From: Nocardia rhizosphaerihabitans
Lineage (GTDB): Bacteria > Actinomycetota > Actinomycetes > Mycobacteriales > Mycobacteriaceae
Reading direction: 5' to 3'
Assembly: GCF_014646295.1 (NCBI RefSeq)
Contig: NZ_BMNE01000010.1
Span: 132,697-196,696 of the forward strand
DNA length: 64,000 bases
Part shown: one piece after another, positions 25,416 to 33,603 of the stretch
Layout of the letters: each line of letters opens with the position of its first letter
Position numbering within the stretch: the first letter of the stretch is position 1
Notes under the pieces: model-generated
Seen by the model: the letters and a program-made list of their open reading frames with translations, nothing else
What the model was told of the DNA's origin: nothing
The model's database searches: none
Translations under genes and position numbers: made by a program

Positions 25416-27029
25416 ATGACGGACTTGCTGTTTCGTGACATCGATATCGTCGACGGCACCGGCGCCCCGCGCCGTCGCGGCGACGTACTGATCCGCGCCG
25501 GGCGCATCGCCGAGACGGGACCGGCGGGATCGATCACCGCTGACGCGAGAGTGGTTCCGGCGCAGCCGGGTTCGGTCCTCGCACCCGGATTCATCGACAT
25601 GCACGCGCATTCGGACCTCGCCCTGCTCACCCACCCCGAGCACTTCCCGAAGATCACCCAGGGCGTGACCACCGAGGTGATCGGCCAGGACGGCCTGTCC
25701 TACGCGCCGATCGACGACGCCGCGCTCGCGGTGGTGCGCAAGCAGATCGCGGGCTGGAACGGTAACCCCGCCGATTTCGACTTCGCCTGGCACACGGTCG
25801 CGCAGTACCTGGACCGGCTCGACGAGGGCATCACGCCCAACGCCGCCTACCTGGTCCCGCAGGGCACCCTGCGGCTGCTCGTCGTCGGCACCGAACAGCG
25901 ACCGGCCACCACCGCCGAGATCGACCGGATGTGCGCGCTGCTGGCCCAGGGTCTCGACGAGGGCGCGGTCGGCATGTCGAGCGGACTCACCTACACGCCC
26001 GGAATGTATGCCGACACAGGCGAACTCGCCGCGCTGTGCTCGGTCGTCGCGTCCTACGGCGGCTTCTACGCGCCGCACACCCGCTCCTACGGCGCGGGCG
26101 CGCTCGAGGCCTACGCGGAAATGATGGGCCTGGCGAAGGCGACCGGCTGCGCGCTGCACCTCACTCACGCCACTATGAACTTCGGCGTGAATCGTGGTCG
26201 CGCACCGGAATTCCTGGCGATGCTCGCGCAGGCCCGCGCCGACGGCTGCGACATCACCCTCGACACCTACCCGTATCTGCCCGGCTCGACCACGCTGTCG
26301 GCGCTGCTGCCCAGCTGGGCGATGTCGGGTGGACCCGACGCCGCGCTGGCCCGGCTCGACGATCCCGCCGAGCGCGCGCGGATCACCGCGGATGTGAACG
26401 TCAACGGGTCCGACGGCTGCCACGGCGTCACCGTCGAGTGGGAGACCATCCAGATCAGCGGTGTCGGCGACGATGCGCTGTCCGCGTACGTGGGACGGAC
26501 CGTCGACCAGATCGCGGCCGAGGAGGGCAGAGCGCCGGTCGAGGTGTTCTTCGACCTGCTGCGCCGCGACCAGCTGGCCACCACCATCCTCCAGCACGTC
26601 GGCCACGAGGAGAACGTGCGCGCGATCATGGTCGACCCCGGCCACATGGGCGGCAGCGACGGCCTGCTCGTCGGCGCGCGGCCGCATCCGCGCGCCTGGG
26701 GCACCTTCCCCCGTTACCTGTCGCGCTACGTCCGCGAGCTCGGCGTCCTCGGGCTCGAGGAGTGCGTGCACCACCTCACCGGCCGCCCGGCCGCCCGGCT
26801 CCGGCTGGCCCAGCGCGGACTCGTCGACACCGGCTACGCCGCCGACCTCGTCGTGTTCGATCCGGCGACGATCCACGACACGGCAACCTTCGAGCATCCC
26901 CGACAACAGGCCCGTGGCATCCAGCACGTGCTGGTCAACGGCGCATTCGCGCTGGAGAACGGCACCGCGACAGGTGTGCGCGCCGGACGCGCCCTGCGGA
27001 TGGACGCCACGCGAGAGGAGACCCGATGA
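25416..27029 (+). CDS. Amidohydrolase of the N-acyl-D-amino-acid deacylase family, probable N-acetylglucosaminate deacetylase
   Basis: This 537-aa amidohydrolase has metal motif FIDMHAHSD (about residues 60-68), a His-containing HLTHATMNFG, and catalytic-Asp region MGGSDGLLVGARPHPR. Classical D-aminoacylases have an NCG motif whose Cys bridges the metals; here the equivalent is GQDG (about residue 89), so that Cys is absent. This hints at a different metal site or substrate. It is 9 bases after the deaminase gene and overlaps the aldolase start (ATGA). Cluster context suggests removal of an acyl group from an aminosugar acid; a D-amino acid substrate is possible. Confidence 0.75.
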   Translation: MTDLLFRDIDIVDGTGAPRRRGDVLIRAGRIAETGPAGSITADARVVPAQPGSVLAPGFIDMHAHSDLALLTHPEHFPKITQGVTTEVIGQDGLSYAPIDDAALAVVRKQIAGWNGNPADFDFAWHTVAQYLDRLDEGITPNAAYLVPQGTLRLLVVGTEQRPATTAEIDRMCALLAQGLDEGAVGMSSGLTYTPGMYADTGELAALCSVVASYGGFYAPHTRSYGAGALEAYAEMMGLAKATGCALHLTHATMNFGVNRGRAPEFLAMLAQARADGCDITLDTYPYLPGSTTLSALLPSWAMSGGPDAALARLDDPAERARITADVNVNGSDGCHGVTVEWETIQISGVGDDALSAYVGRTVDQIAAEEGRAPVEVFFDLLRRDQLATTILQHVGHEENVRAIMVDPGHMGGSDGLLVGARPHPRAWGTFPRYLSRYVRELGVLGLEECVHHLTGRPAARLRLAQRGLVDTGYAADLVVFDPATIHDTATFEHPRQQARGIQHVLVNGAFALENGTATGVRAGRALRMDATREETR

Positions 27030-27667
27030 ACCCGCTGCTCAGCTCGTCGTCCGAGGCCATGGAGGTGATCCGCGCCGACCGCGCGCTCACCGTTGTCCGC
27101 GCGCCGGCCATCCCCGACCCGGTCGCGCTCGCCGAAGCCCTCGCCGGGTCCGGCATCCGCGCCGTCGAACTCACCTTCACAACCCTCGGCGTGCTCGACG
27201 CGATCGGCAAGGCCTCGGCGGTCGGCGGCGCCGTCATCGGCGTCGGCACCGTGACCACCCGTGATCAGGCCGAAGCGGCGATCGAGGTGGGTGCCAAGTT
27301 CCTGGTGACGCCTGCGCTGCGTCCCGAGGTCGCCGAAGTGGCTGTCGCCCACCAGATCCCGGTCATCATGGGCGCGTTCACCCCCTCGGAGGTGCTGGCC
27401 GCGGTCGAGATGGGCGCCGCGGCGGTGAAGATCTTCCCGGCTCGCGCGCTCGGCCCTGCCTATCTCAAGGATCTGCTCGGTCCGTTCCCACACGTGTTCC
27501 TTATTCCCTCCGGTGGCGTCAGCTCCCACAACGCCCGCGAATTCCTGCAGGCGGGGGCGATCGCCGTCACCGCGGGGACCGAGGTGGTCGCCCCACTGGA
27601 CGTCGCGAGTTCGCGCTGGTCCCACATCGGCGCCAAAGCCGCACGCTTCGTCCATTCGCTTGATTGA
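27026..27667 (+). CDS. eda: KDPG/KHG aldolase
   Basis: This 213-aa class I aldolase cleaves 2-keto-3-deoxy-6-phosphogluconate to pyruvate and glyceraldehyde-3-phosphate. Features include the catalytic-Glu segment AVELTF, VIGVGTVTT, the KFLVTPA strand, the Schiff-base Lys in AAVKIFPA (about residue 134) and the phosphate loop IPSGGVSSHN. The ATG overlaps the previous stop. It completes a KDG kinase-KDPG aldolase pair split over the two arms of the cluster. Confidence 0.92.
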   Translation: MNPLLSSSSEAMEVIRADRALTVVRAPAIPDPVALAEALAGSGIRAVELTFTTLGVLDAIGKASAVGGAVIGVGTVTTRDQAEAAIEVGAKFLVTPALRPEVAEVAVAHQIPVIMGAFTPSEVLAAVEMGAAAVKIFPARALGPAYLKDLLGPFPHVFLIPSGGVSSHNAREFLQAGAIAVTAGTEVVAPLDVASSRWSHIGAKAARFVHSLD

Positions 27668-27677
27668 GAGGTATCCC

Positions 27678-29135
27678 ATGGGCGCCACTGTCGACTGGTT
27701 GCGCACCACCACCCCCGGGTTGCTGGTGCTGTGCGGTCTCGCGATCGCCGTGCTACTCATCGCCATCATCAAGGTCAAACTGGAGCCGTTCGTCGCGCTG
27801 CTGCTGACCGGTCTGTTGCTGGCACTCGCCGCGGGGCTACCGGTCGCCCAGATCGTCGGCACACCGCTGAAAGCCGGTGAGTCACTGCTGGAAACAGGCT
27901 TCGGCGGCATCCTCGGGCACATCGCGGTGATCATCGGTCTCGGCACCGTACTCGGCGCGATCCTCGAACGATCCGGCGGCGCAGACGTTCTCACCGACAA
28001 ACTCTTGAAGTCGTTCGGCGAGAAGGGTGCTCCCGTCGCGATGGGTCTGCTCGGCCTCATCTTCGGCATCCCCGTCTTCTTCGACATCGGCATCTTCGTC
28101 CTCGCGCCGCTGGTGTATGTCGCGGCCAAGCGCGGCGGTCGCTCGCTGGTGCTCTACGCCATGCCGATGCTGGCCGGTCTGTCGATGACGCACGCGTTCC
28201 TGCCCCCGCACCCCGGTCCCGTCGCGCTCGGCGGTCTGCTCGGGGTGAGCCTGGGCTGGCTGATCCTCATGGGATTCGTCTGCGGCATCCCGGGTTTCCT
28301 CGCCGCGGGCATCGCCTGGGGTACCTGGATCGGTAAGCGGGTGCAGGTCGAGGTGCCTGCCGAGTTCGTGCCGCTCGAGCCAGAGGGCAACGGCCTGAAC
28401 AAGGCTCACGACAACGGTGAGATCGGGGGAACCGGCGGGATCGCGGTGGTGACGAAGTCGCCGCCGTCGGTGGCGCTGATCGGGTCGATCATCGCGATTC
28501 CGCTGGTGCTGATCCTCGGCGCGACCTTCGGTTACCAACTGCTGGACAAGGATTCGGCCCTGCTTCAGGTGCTCACCTTCTTCGGCACGCCCGCGGTCGC
28601 GCTGCTCATCACGGTGCTGGTGGCGTTCTACCTGCTCGGCATCCGGCGCGGCTCGACGGTGCAGGAGCTGAGCACCATCACCGCCGAATCGCTCAAGCCG
28701 GTCGGCATGGTGCTACTGGTGGTCGGCGCGGGCGCGTTCTTCGGCAAGGTCATCTCCGCCACCGGTATCGGCACCGCGCTGGCCGACACCATGTCCGCGG
28801 CCGGACTGCCGGTGATCGTGCTGTCCTACCTGATCAGCTGCGGCCTGCGGATCGCGCAGGGCTCGGCGACCGTCGCGATCGTCACCACCGGCGGCATCGT
28901 CGCGCCGCTGGTGGCCGAGCAGGGCTACTCGCAGATGTCGATCGCGCTGATCGCCATGGCGATCGCGGCGGGATCGATCATCGCCAGCCACGTCAACGAC
29001 GGCGGTTTCTGGATCATCGCCAAGTACTTCAACATGACGGTCAAACAGACGCTCCAGACCTGGACCGTGCTCGAAACCATCTTGTCGGTGGTGAGTTTCG
29101 CGGTGGCGGCGGTGTTGTTCGGCGTCGTCAGCTGA
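27678..29135 (+). CDS. GntP-family gluconate-type permease
   Basis: This 485-aa membrane protein has about 12 helices and GntP hallmarks: GFGGILGHIAVIIGLGTVLG, GIPVFFDIGIFVLAPLV, FLPPHPGPVALGG and SHVNDGGFWIIAKYFNM. GntP proteins take up gluconate and related sugar acids. A hydrophilic loop near residues 215-260 is longer than usual. It is 10 bases after the aldolase gene and ends the plus-strand arm, overlapping the convergent TetR gene by 8 bases. As the only transporter in the cluster, it should import the starting sugar acid. Confidence 0.92.
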   Translation: MGATVDWLRTTTPGLLVLCGLAIAVLLIAIIKVKLEPFVALLLTGLLLALAAGLPVAQIVGTPLKAGESLLETGFGGILGHIAVIIGLGTVLGAILERSGGADVLTDKLLKSFGEKGAPVAMGLLGLIFGIPVFFDIGIFVLAPLVYVAAKRGGRSLVLYAMPMLAGLSMTHAFLPPHPGPVALGGLLGVSLGWLILMGFVCGIPGFLAAGIAWGTWIGKRVQVEVPAEFVPLEPEGNGLNKAHDNGEIGGTGGIAVVTKSPPSVALIGSIIAIPLVLILGATFGYQLLDKDSALLQVLTFFGTPAVALLITVLVAFYLLGIRRGSTVQELSTITAESLKPVGMVLLVVGAGAFFGKVISATGIGTALADTMSAAGLPVIVLSYLISCGLRIAQGSATVAIVTTGGIVAPLVAEQGYSQMSIALIAMAIAAGSIIASHVNDGGFWIIAKYFNMTVKQTLQTWTVLETILSVVSFAVAAVLFGVVS

Positions 29136-29694
29136 GGTCGGCGGTCAGCGCGCCGACCAGTCGTTCGAGTGCGGCGCGTGGATCGGTTTCGGTTCCCGCG
29201 CCGCCGAGCCGGTGCACGACGACGCCGTCGAGGTAGTCGACCAGGATTGTCGTGTCCCCGGCGGCGATGCCGACTTGGGCTGCCATCTCGATCGCCCAGT
29301 CCCGGAGCCGCCGATGCCCGCGTTGCAGTGATTCGTGCAGCGCGGGCATTGTCTGTGCCTCGCTGAACAGCGCGAATCGTGCCAGGGTTCGCGCACGATC
29401 GGGGCCGGTGGCATGCAGGATGAACCGGGCCAGGCCCTCGACGAGGTGCTCGACGGTGACTGGGCCGAGCAGGCGGTTCAGTGCCTCCCAGTCGGCGCGG
29501 TCACGGTCCTCGAGCCGTTCGGCGACGCCGATCAGCAAGGCCTCGCGCGTACGGAAGTAGTTCGAGGTCGATCCGGTGGGGACAGCGGCGGCCTCGTCCA
29601 CCGCGCGGTGGGTCAGCGCGCGCAGACCGCGGGTGCCTAGCAGGTCGATCGCGGCGTCGAGAATCTCTTCACGTCTGGTGGCCACGCGAGTCAT
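29128..29694 (-). CDS. TetR-family regulator of the FAD monooxygenase gene
   Basis: This 188-aa protein has a canonical TetR helix-turn-helix (EEILDAAIDLLGTRGLRALTHRAVDEAAAVPTG) with recognition helix TGSTSNYFRTREALL. It is divergent from the FAD monooxygenase gene, and its start codon directly abuts the first of three phased palindromes. Autoregulation with control of the monooxygenase is the obvious model; the inducer is unknown. Confidence 0.9.
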   Translation of the reverse strand: MTRVATRREEILDAAIDLLGTRGLRALTHRAVDEAAAVPTGSTSNYFRTREALLIGVAERLEDRDRADWEALNRLLGPVTVEHLVEGLARFILHATGPDRARTLARFALFSEAQTMPALHESLQRGHRRLRDWAIEMAAQVGIAAGDTTILVDYLDGVVVHRLGGAGTETDPRAALERLVGALTADLS

Positions 29695-29750
29695 ACTACG
29701 CCCGTAGTGACACGCACTACATCAGTAGTGAATCTCACTACAACAGTAGT
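29695..29750. promoter_or_regulatory. Three phased palindromes ACTAC-N4-GTAGT, TetR operator array
   Basis: Perfect 14-base palindromes ACTAC-N4-GTAGT occur at 29695-29708, 29716-29729 and 29737-29750. Their centres are exactly 21 bases apart, two helical turns, so three dimers would bind the same DNA face. The array fills the 91-base gap between the divergent TetR and FAD monooxygenase genes. Spacers differ (GCCC, ATCA, AACA), while the arms are invariant. Confidence 0.85.
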
Positions 29751-29785
29751 ACGGTGAGCCGGTACCTGCAACGAGGGAGTACGCG

Positions 29786-30883
29786 ATGTCCACAGCAATC
29801 GTCGTCGGTGGCGGAATCGGGGGACTGGCTACCGCGCTGGCCTTGACCCGCAGGGGCTGGTCCGTCGAGGTCTTCGAGCGTGCACCCGAGGTCGCCGAGG
29901 TCGGCTCGGGAATCTCGTTGTGGACCAACGCGTTGCGGGCGCTCGACGCGCTCGGTGTCGGTGCGGCGGTGCGCGAGCAGGCGATCGAGGATGTCTCGGC
30001 CGGGATTCGGACCGCACGGGGCCGGTGGCTCTCGCGCACCGATGTGGCGACGATGCGTGCGCGATTCGGTGCTCCCGTGGTGATCCACCGCGCGGCCTTG
30101 CTCGACATCCTGCGCGCTGCGATCCCCGATCGTGTGGTGCGGACAGGCATTTCGGTGACGGAAGCGGGAACCGACGGTTCGGTGGTCCATTCCGGCGGTG
30201 TGGCGACCGCGGATCTGGTCGTCGGCGCGGACGGCATCCGCAGCGTGGTCCGCCGCGCGGTCTGCGGCGATGTGCCCGCTCGCTACGCCGGCTACACCGC
30301 GTGGCGTGCGGTGGTCGATATCGACGAACCGCTGACCGAGTTCGGTGAGACATGGGGTCGTGGAGCGCGTTTCGGGATGGCACCGCTCGCCGACGGGCGG
30401 GTCTACTGTTTCGCCGTCTACAACGCGCCCGAGAACGCTCCGGGCTCGTTCGCAGAGGTTCGTGCCCTCTTCGCCGACTGGCATCACCCGATCCCCGCAC
30501 TGCTGGCCGCCGCGGACGAGAACGCGGTGCTGCACAACGACATCTACGAGCTACCTCCGCTGCGAACCTTCACGGCCGGTCGCATCGCCCTGGTCGGCGA
30601 CGCCGCCCACGCGATGACGCCGAACCTCGGGCAGGGTGGGTGCCAGGCGCTCGAGGATGCTGTGGTGCTGGCGCGGCTGGCTGGGAAACCCGACGGGTTG
30701 GCGCGGTATGACCGGGAACGTCGTCCGCGGACGCAGATGATCGCCGCGCGGTCCGCTCGCATCGGCACAATCGGTCAGTTGTCCGCAGCACCGCTGGTTG
30801 CCTTGCGCGACACGGCATTACGGATCACGCCGACATCGGTTTCCCTCCGTGCGATGGGCGAGATTCTGGACTGGACCTGCTGA
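29786..30883 (+). CDS. FAD-dependent aromatic-type monooxygenase
   Basis: This 365-aa class A flavoprotein monooxygenase has the dinucleotide motif VVGGGIGGLATALAL at the N-terminus, a DG-like motif VVGADGIRS, and the C-terminal FAD motif LVGDAAHAMTPNLGQGGCQA. Such NAD(P)H-dependent enzymes hydroxylate aromatic compounds, including antibiotics. A divergent TetR regulator and operator array suggest induction by the substrate or a related toxin. No partner catabolic genes are adjacent. Confidence 0.9.
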   Translation: MSTAIVVGGGIGGLATALALTRRGWSVEVFERAPEVAEVGSGISLWTNALRALDALGVGAAVREQAIEDVSAGIRTARGRWLSRTDVATMRARFGAPVVIHRAALLDILRAAIPDRVVRTGISVTEAGTDGSVVHSGGVATADLVVGADGIRSVVRRAVCGDVPARYAGYTAWRAVVDIDEPLTEFGETWGRGARFGMAPLADGRVYCFAVYNAPENAPGSFAEVRALFADWHHPIPALLAAADENAVLHNDIYELPPLRTFTAGRIALVGDAAHAMTPNLGQGGCQALEDAVVLARLAGKPDGLARYDRERRPRTQMIAARSARIGTIGQLSAAPLVALRDTALRITPTSVSLRAMGEILDWTC

Positions 30884-30901
30884 GACGCCCGACCGTGCCG
30901 G

Positions 30902-31876
30902 TCAGGCCGACGGGTGGTAGCGCGCGTGCATCGCGGCCGCCGTACCTGCCATCGCGGTGCGCAGTTCGGGTGGATCGAGGACTTCGATGTGTTCGCCGAG
31001 GGGCAGCAGCGCGTGCGCGAGGATCTCGTACGACTCGCCGGGGACGGTGATATCCACCCAGCCATCGGCGTCGGGCGTGCCGATCGACGTGAGCGCCTGG
31101 CGCACCGCGGCCGGGTCGTTCATCAGCCGGAGCAGGGTCAGGTGGTCGGCCGAGATCCGGCACCGCGCGCTGACGCGCAGGATGGACCGGGCGAATTCGT
31201 CGGCCGACTCCTGCCAGTGCGCGGCCAGTTCGAAATCGGCAGGGCGGGTGAAGGATTCGCCGGTCGGCACGGCGGTGGCGATGCGGCTCACCCGGTAGGA
31301 GCGGATATCGGCGCGGTCGCGCGCGATCAGATACCAGGTGCCTGCCTTCATGACCAGGCCCAGCGGGTCGAGGACACGGTCGGCGGCTTTGTCGTGCCGG
31401 CGGTAGCTGATGGCCAGGCGGCGGTCGTGCCAGAGCGCATCGGCCACAGTGGCGAGCGTGGGCGTTTCGTCCGGGCGGTGGAACCAGCCCGGCATATCGA
31501 TATGGACGCGTTCGGCGATGCGGGTCGCGCGGCCACGCAACTCGGGTGGAAGCGCGGCGAGCATCTTGAGCTGGGCGGTGGCGAGGACAGTGCCGAGCCC
31601 GAGGTCGGCGGCCGCGCCGGGCAGCCCGGCCAGCAGGACGGCGTCGGCTTCGTCGGAGGTGAGACCGGTGAGCCGGGTCCGATAGCCGTCGATCAACCGG
31701 ACGCCACCACCGCGCCCCGGCTCGCTGTACACCGGAACGCCCGCCGACGACAGCGCCTCGACGTCGCGGTACACGGTGCGCACCGACACCTCCAGCTCCC
31801 GCGCCAGCTCGGCCGCGGTGGCCCCGCCGCTGGCCTGCAACAGGAGCAGCAGTTGCACCAGCCTGCTCGCTCGCAT
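30902..31876 (-). CDS. WYL-domain transcriptional regulator (YafY type)
   Basis: This 324-aa protein has an N-terminal winged helix (LLLLQASGGATAAELARELEVSVRTVYRDVEAL) and a WYL domain (about residues 140-215, including RVLDPLGLVMKAGTWYLIARD), then a WCX-like C-terminal extension. The preferred start is the ATG at 31876 (MRASRLVQLLLL). It is divergent from the pyridoxamine-oxidase-like gene with a palindrome between them; this regulator-target layout is typical of YafY-type regulators. Confidence 0.9.
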   Translation of the reverse strand: MRASRLVQLLLLLQASGGATAAELARELEVSVRTVYRDVEALSSAGVPVYSEPGRGGGVRLIDGYRTRLTGLTSDEADAVLLAGLPGAAADLGLGTVLATAQLKMLAALPPELRGRATRIAERVHIDMPGWFHRPDETPTLATVADALWHDRRLAISYRRHDKAADRVLDPLGLVMKAGTWYLIARDRADIRSYRVSRIATAVPTGESFTRPADFELAAHWQESADEFARSILRVSARCRISADHLTLLRLMNDPAAVRQALTSIGTPDADGWVDITVPGESYEILAHALLPLGEHIEVLDPPELRTAMAGTAAAMHARYHPSA

Positions 31877-31899
31877 GTTCTCGAGACTAGCCGGTGAAC

Positions 31900-31916
31900 T
31901 TGACACAGGATGTCAA
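31900..31916. promoter_or_regulatory. Palindrome TTGACA-N5-TGTCAA, probable WYL-regulator operator
   Basis: TTGACA (31900-31905) and TGTCAA (31911-31916) are exact reverse complements around CAGGA, in the 63-base gap between the divergent WYL regulator and pyridoxamine-oxidase-like genes. The left arm could also serve as a -35 element, so regulator binding would block the polymerase. Confidence 0.65.
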
Positions 31917-31939
31917 CGTTTGGTCGTACCGTTCGAGCT

Positions 31940-32431
31940 ATGACCACGTGGAGCCAGTTCACCGAGGAAGCGCCGAGTATCTCCGCCCTGTTCCTGCGCA
32001 GGCACCAGGCGACCGGCAACCTGTGCATGCTCGGCACCCTCCGGGCCGACGGATCACCGCGGATCAGCCCGATCGAGCCGACCGTCTTCGAGGACATGCT
32101 GGTCCTGGCCGGCATGCCGAACACCCGCAAATTCGACGACCTCGCCCGCGACCCCCGCTTCTGCCTGCACACCGCCACCGTCGACACCAATGTCTCCGAC
32201 GGCGACGCCAAACTGTTCGGCACCGTCACCGACCTCCCGGACGAAGCCGTCCACGCCCGCTTCGCCCAGAAACTGTTCGACGACAAAGGTTTCGACATCC
32301 GCGGCATGAAGTTCGATCACTTCTACATCGCCGACCTCACCGGCGCGTCGACGGTCGAAGTCGAGGACGACCACCTGAACATCACCGTGTGGAAGCCGGG
32401 CGCGGGCGAACGGGTCGTACGGAAGGACTGA
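31940..32431 (+). CDS. Pyridoxamine 5'-phosphate oxidase-like flavin/F420-binding protein
   Basis: This 163-aa single-domain split-barrel protein has the typical RRHQATGNLCMLGTLRADGSPRISPI opening, with LRADG and DDLARDPRFCLHT characteristic of PNPOx-like stress proteins. Family members bind FMN, F420 or heme; true PdxH activity is unlikely at this size. ATG 31940 is preferred. It is divergent from the WYL regulator that probably controls it. Confidence 0.85.
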   Translation: MTTWSQFTEEAPSISALFLRRHQATGNLCMLGTLRADGSPRISPIEPTVFEDMLVLAGMPNTRKFDDLARDPRFCLHTATVDTNVSDGDAKLFGTVTDLPDEAVHARFAQKLFDDKGFDIRGMKFDHFYIADLTGASTVEVEDDHLNITVWKPGAGERVVRKD

Positions 32432-32452
32432 GCTCGCTGCGAGCGGCCCGGA

Positions 32453-33275
32453 TTATGTTCTGGCGGGGCCGGGATCGGCAACGGGGGTGTTTGCCTCCGC
32501 GAGGACAGCCTGGATCCTCTGATAGTCGGGTGCGGTCGACAGCTCGCCGGTGTCTCCGCGCAGAGAGCGGGCCAGGCCGATCGCGGCGCCCAGCGCGGCA
32601 CGGTAGAGGGCCGACCCGGTACTGATCCGGCGGACACCCAGCGCTGCCAGGGCGTCGACGTCCGGTCCCACGGGCGAATAGAGGGTGTTCAGGGGGAGCG
32701 GGGTCGCGCCGACCAGCGTGGTGAGCGTGGCGGAGTCGGTGACTCCGGGAACGAACAGTCCGTCCGCGCCCGCCCCGGCATACAGCCGCGCACGGAGCAG
32801 CGTCGACTCGCGGTCGACGCCGAACCAGTGCGTGTCTGTGCGGGCGTTGACGAACAGCTGCGGCACACGTGCCTTGACGGTGTGAATGAGATCGGCCTGC
32901 CGCTCAGGCTCCGCCAGTTCGGTATTGCCGCGCCCGTCTTCGATGTTGATACCCGCGACACCGAGCTCGGCCAGCCGCGCGACATAGTCGGCCACTTCCT
33001 CGTGGTCGTCGGCGAATCCGGCCTCTATGTCGATACTCACCGGCACCGGGAGCCGCGTCAATCGTGCAGCCAGAGTGAAGGTTTCGTCAGCGGAAGCGGC
33101 TCTGCCATCGGGCAGTCCCGCGGCCGCGGCAACGCCCAGACTGGTGGTGGCGATCGCGGGGAACCCTGCGTCGACGAGCAGCGCGGCCGAGGTGAAGTCC
33201 CACGCGTTGGGTAGGACAAGGGGGCGGTCACCGTGATGGAGGGGGTCCGCGGAAGAACGAGAGATCGGCGTCCAT
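32453..33275 (-). pseudogene. Isocitrate lyase/PEP phosphomutase-family gene with a +1 frameshift near the start
   Basis: The frame that begins at a TTG (33061) encodes only part of this enzyme. Reading upstream in the same frame recovers the missing N-terminus: DRPLVLPNAWDFTSAALLV, AGFPAIATTS, then the join to TRLPVPVSIDIEAGF. That frame has no start codon. The ATG at 33275 with AAGGA upstream (reading MDADLSFFRG) is one base out of phase, and the switch falls at a run of five G (33241-33245). Removing one base would give about 273 aa, normal for carboxyvinyl-carboxyphosphonate mutase relatives. It may be inactivated, a phase-variable tract, or a sequencing error. Confidence 0.8.
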
Positions 33276-33603
33276 GAGTTCCTTCCAGGTCGTGCCCGCT
33301 TTGGTCCGGCCGAGCCCGTGGTAGACGAGTTCGATGAACAACTGTGTCTCGTCCTGGTCTCCGGCTTGCCGGAAAGCCTCGGCCACAGATTTCAGTATCG
33401 CACCGATGTGCGGTTGGCGGGCGTGGGTAATGGCGGACAGCGCTGCCAGCGGCGATGCATCGCCTCATGCCGAGCGCTGACCATGCGCGGCACCGTACCG
33501 CCGATCGAATAGTTGTTCGAAATCCCAGGCGATTCCCCGAATCTGGGCATGTCGGGCCTCGCGAGCGTGTCCATGTCGCGCGATCAAATGTATGAGCTCG
33601 GTA
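33276..33603 (-). pseudogene. Degraded coding remnant of unknown family, spread over three frames
   Basis: Protein-like sequence continues across stops and frame changes. Reading toward the frameshifted PEP-mutase-family gene, one frame has ELIHLIARHGHAREARHAQ and IAWDFEQLFDRRYG to a stop at 33465; a second has VPRMVSARHEAMHRRWQR; the third has LSAITHARQPHIGAILKSV, LFIELVYHGLGR and TTWKELMDADLSFFRG. The codons are high-GC3, as in real genes. I cannot name the family. It looks like a gene broken by small indels, lying against the abrupt end of the sigma factor gene. Confidence 0.5.

Noticed and set aside
22926..26927. A 1333-codon minus-strand open frame across the aminosugar-acid cluster
   Set aside because: Only its last 347 codons are a gene (the sugar kinase). 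The rest is antisense to the deaminase and deacetylase genes and is an effect of high GC content.
32453..33061. A shorter PEP-mutase gene starting at TTG 33061
   Set aside because: It would lack about 70 N-terminal residues including the conserved LPNAWD segment, which is present just upstream in the same frame. A frameshift explains the data better.
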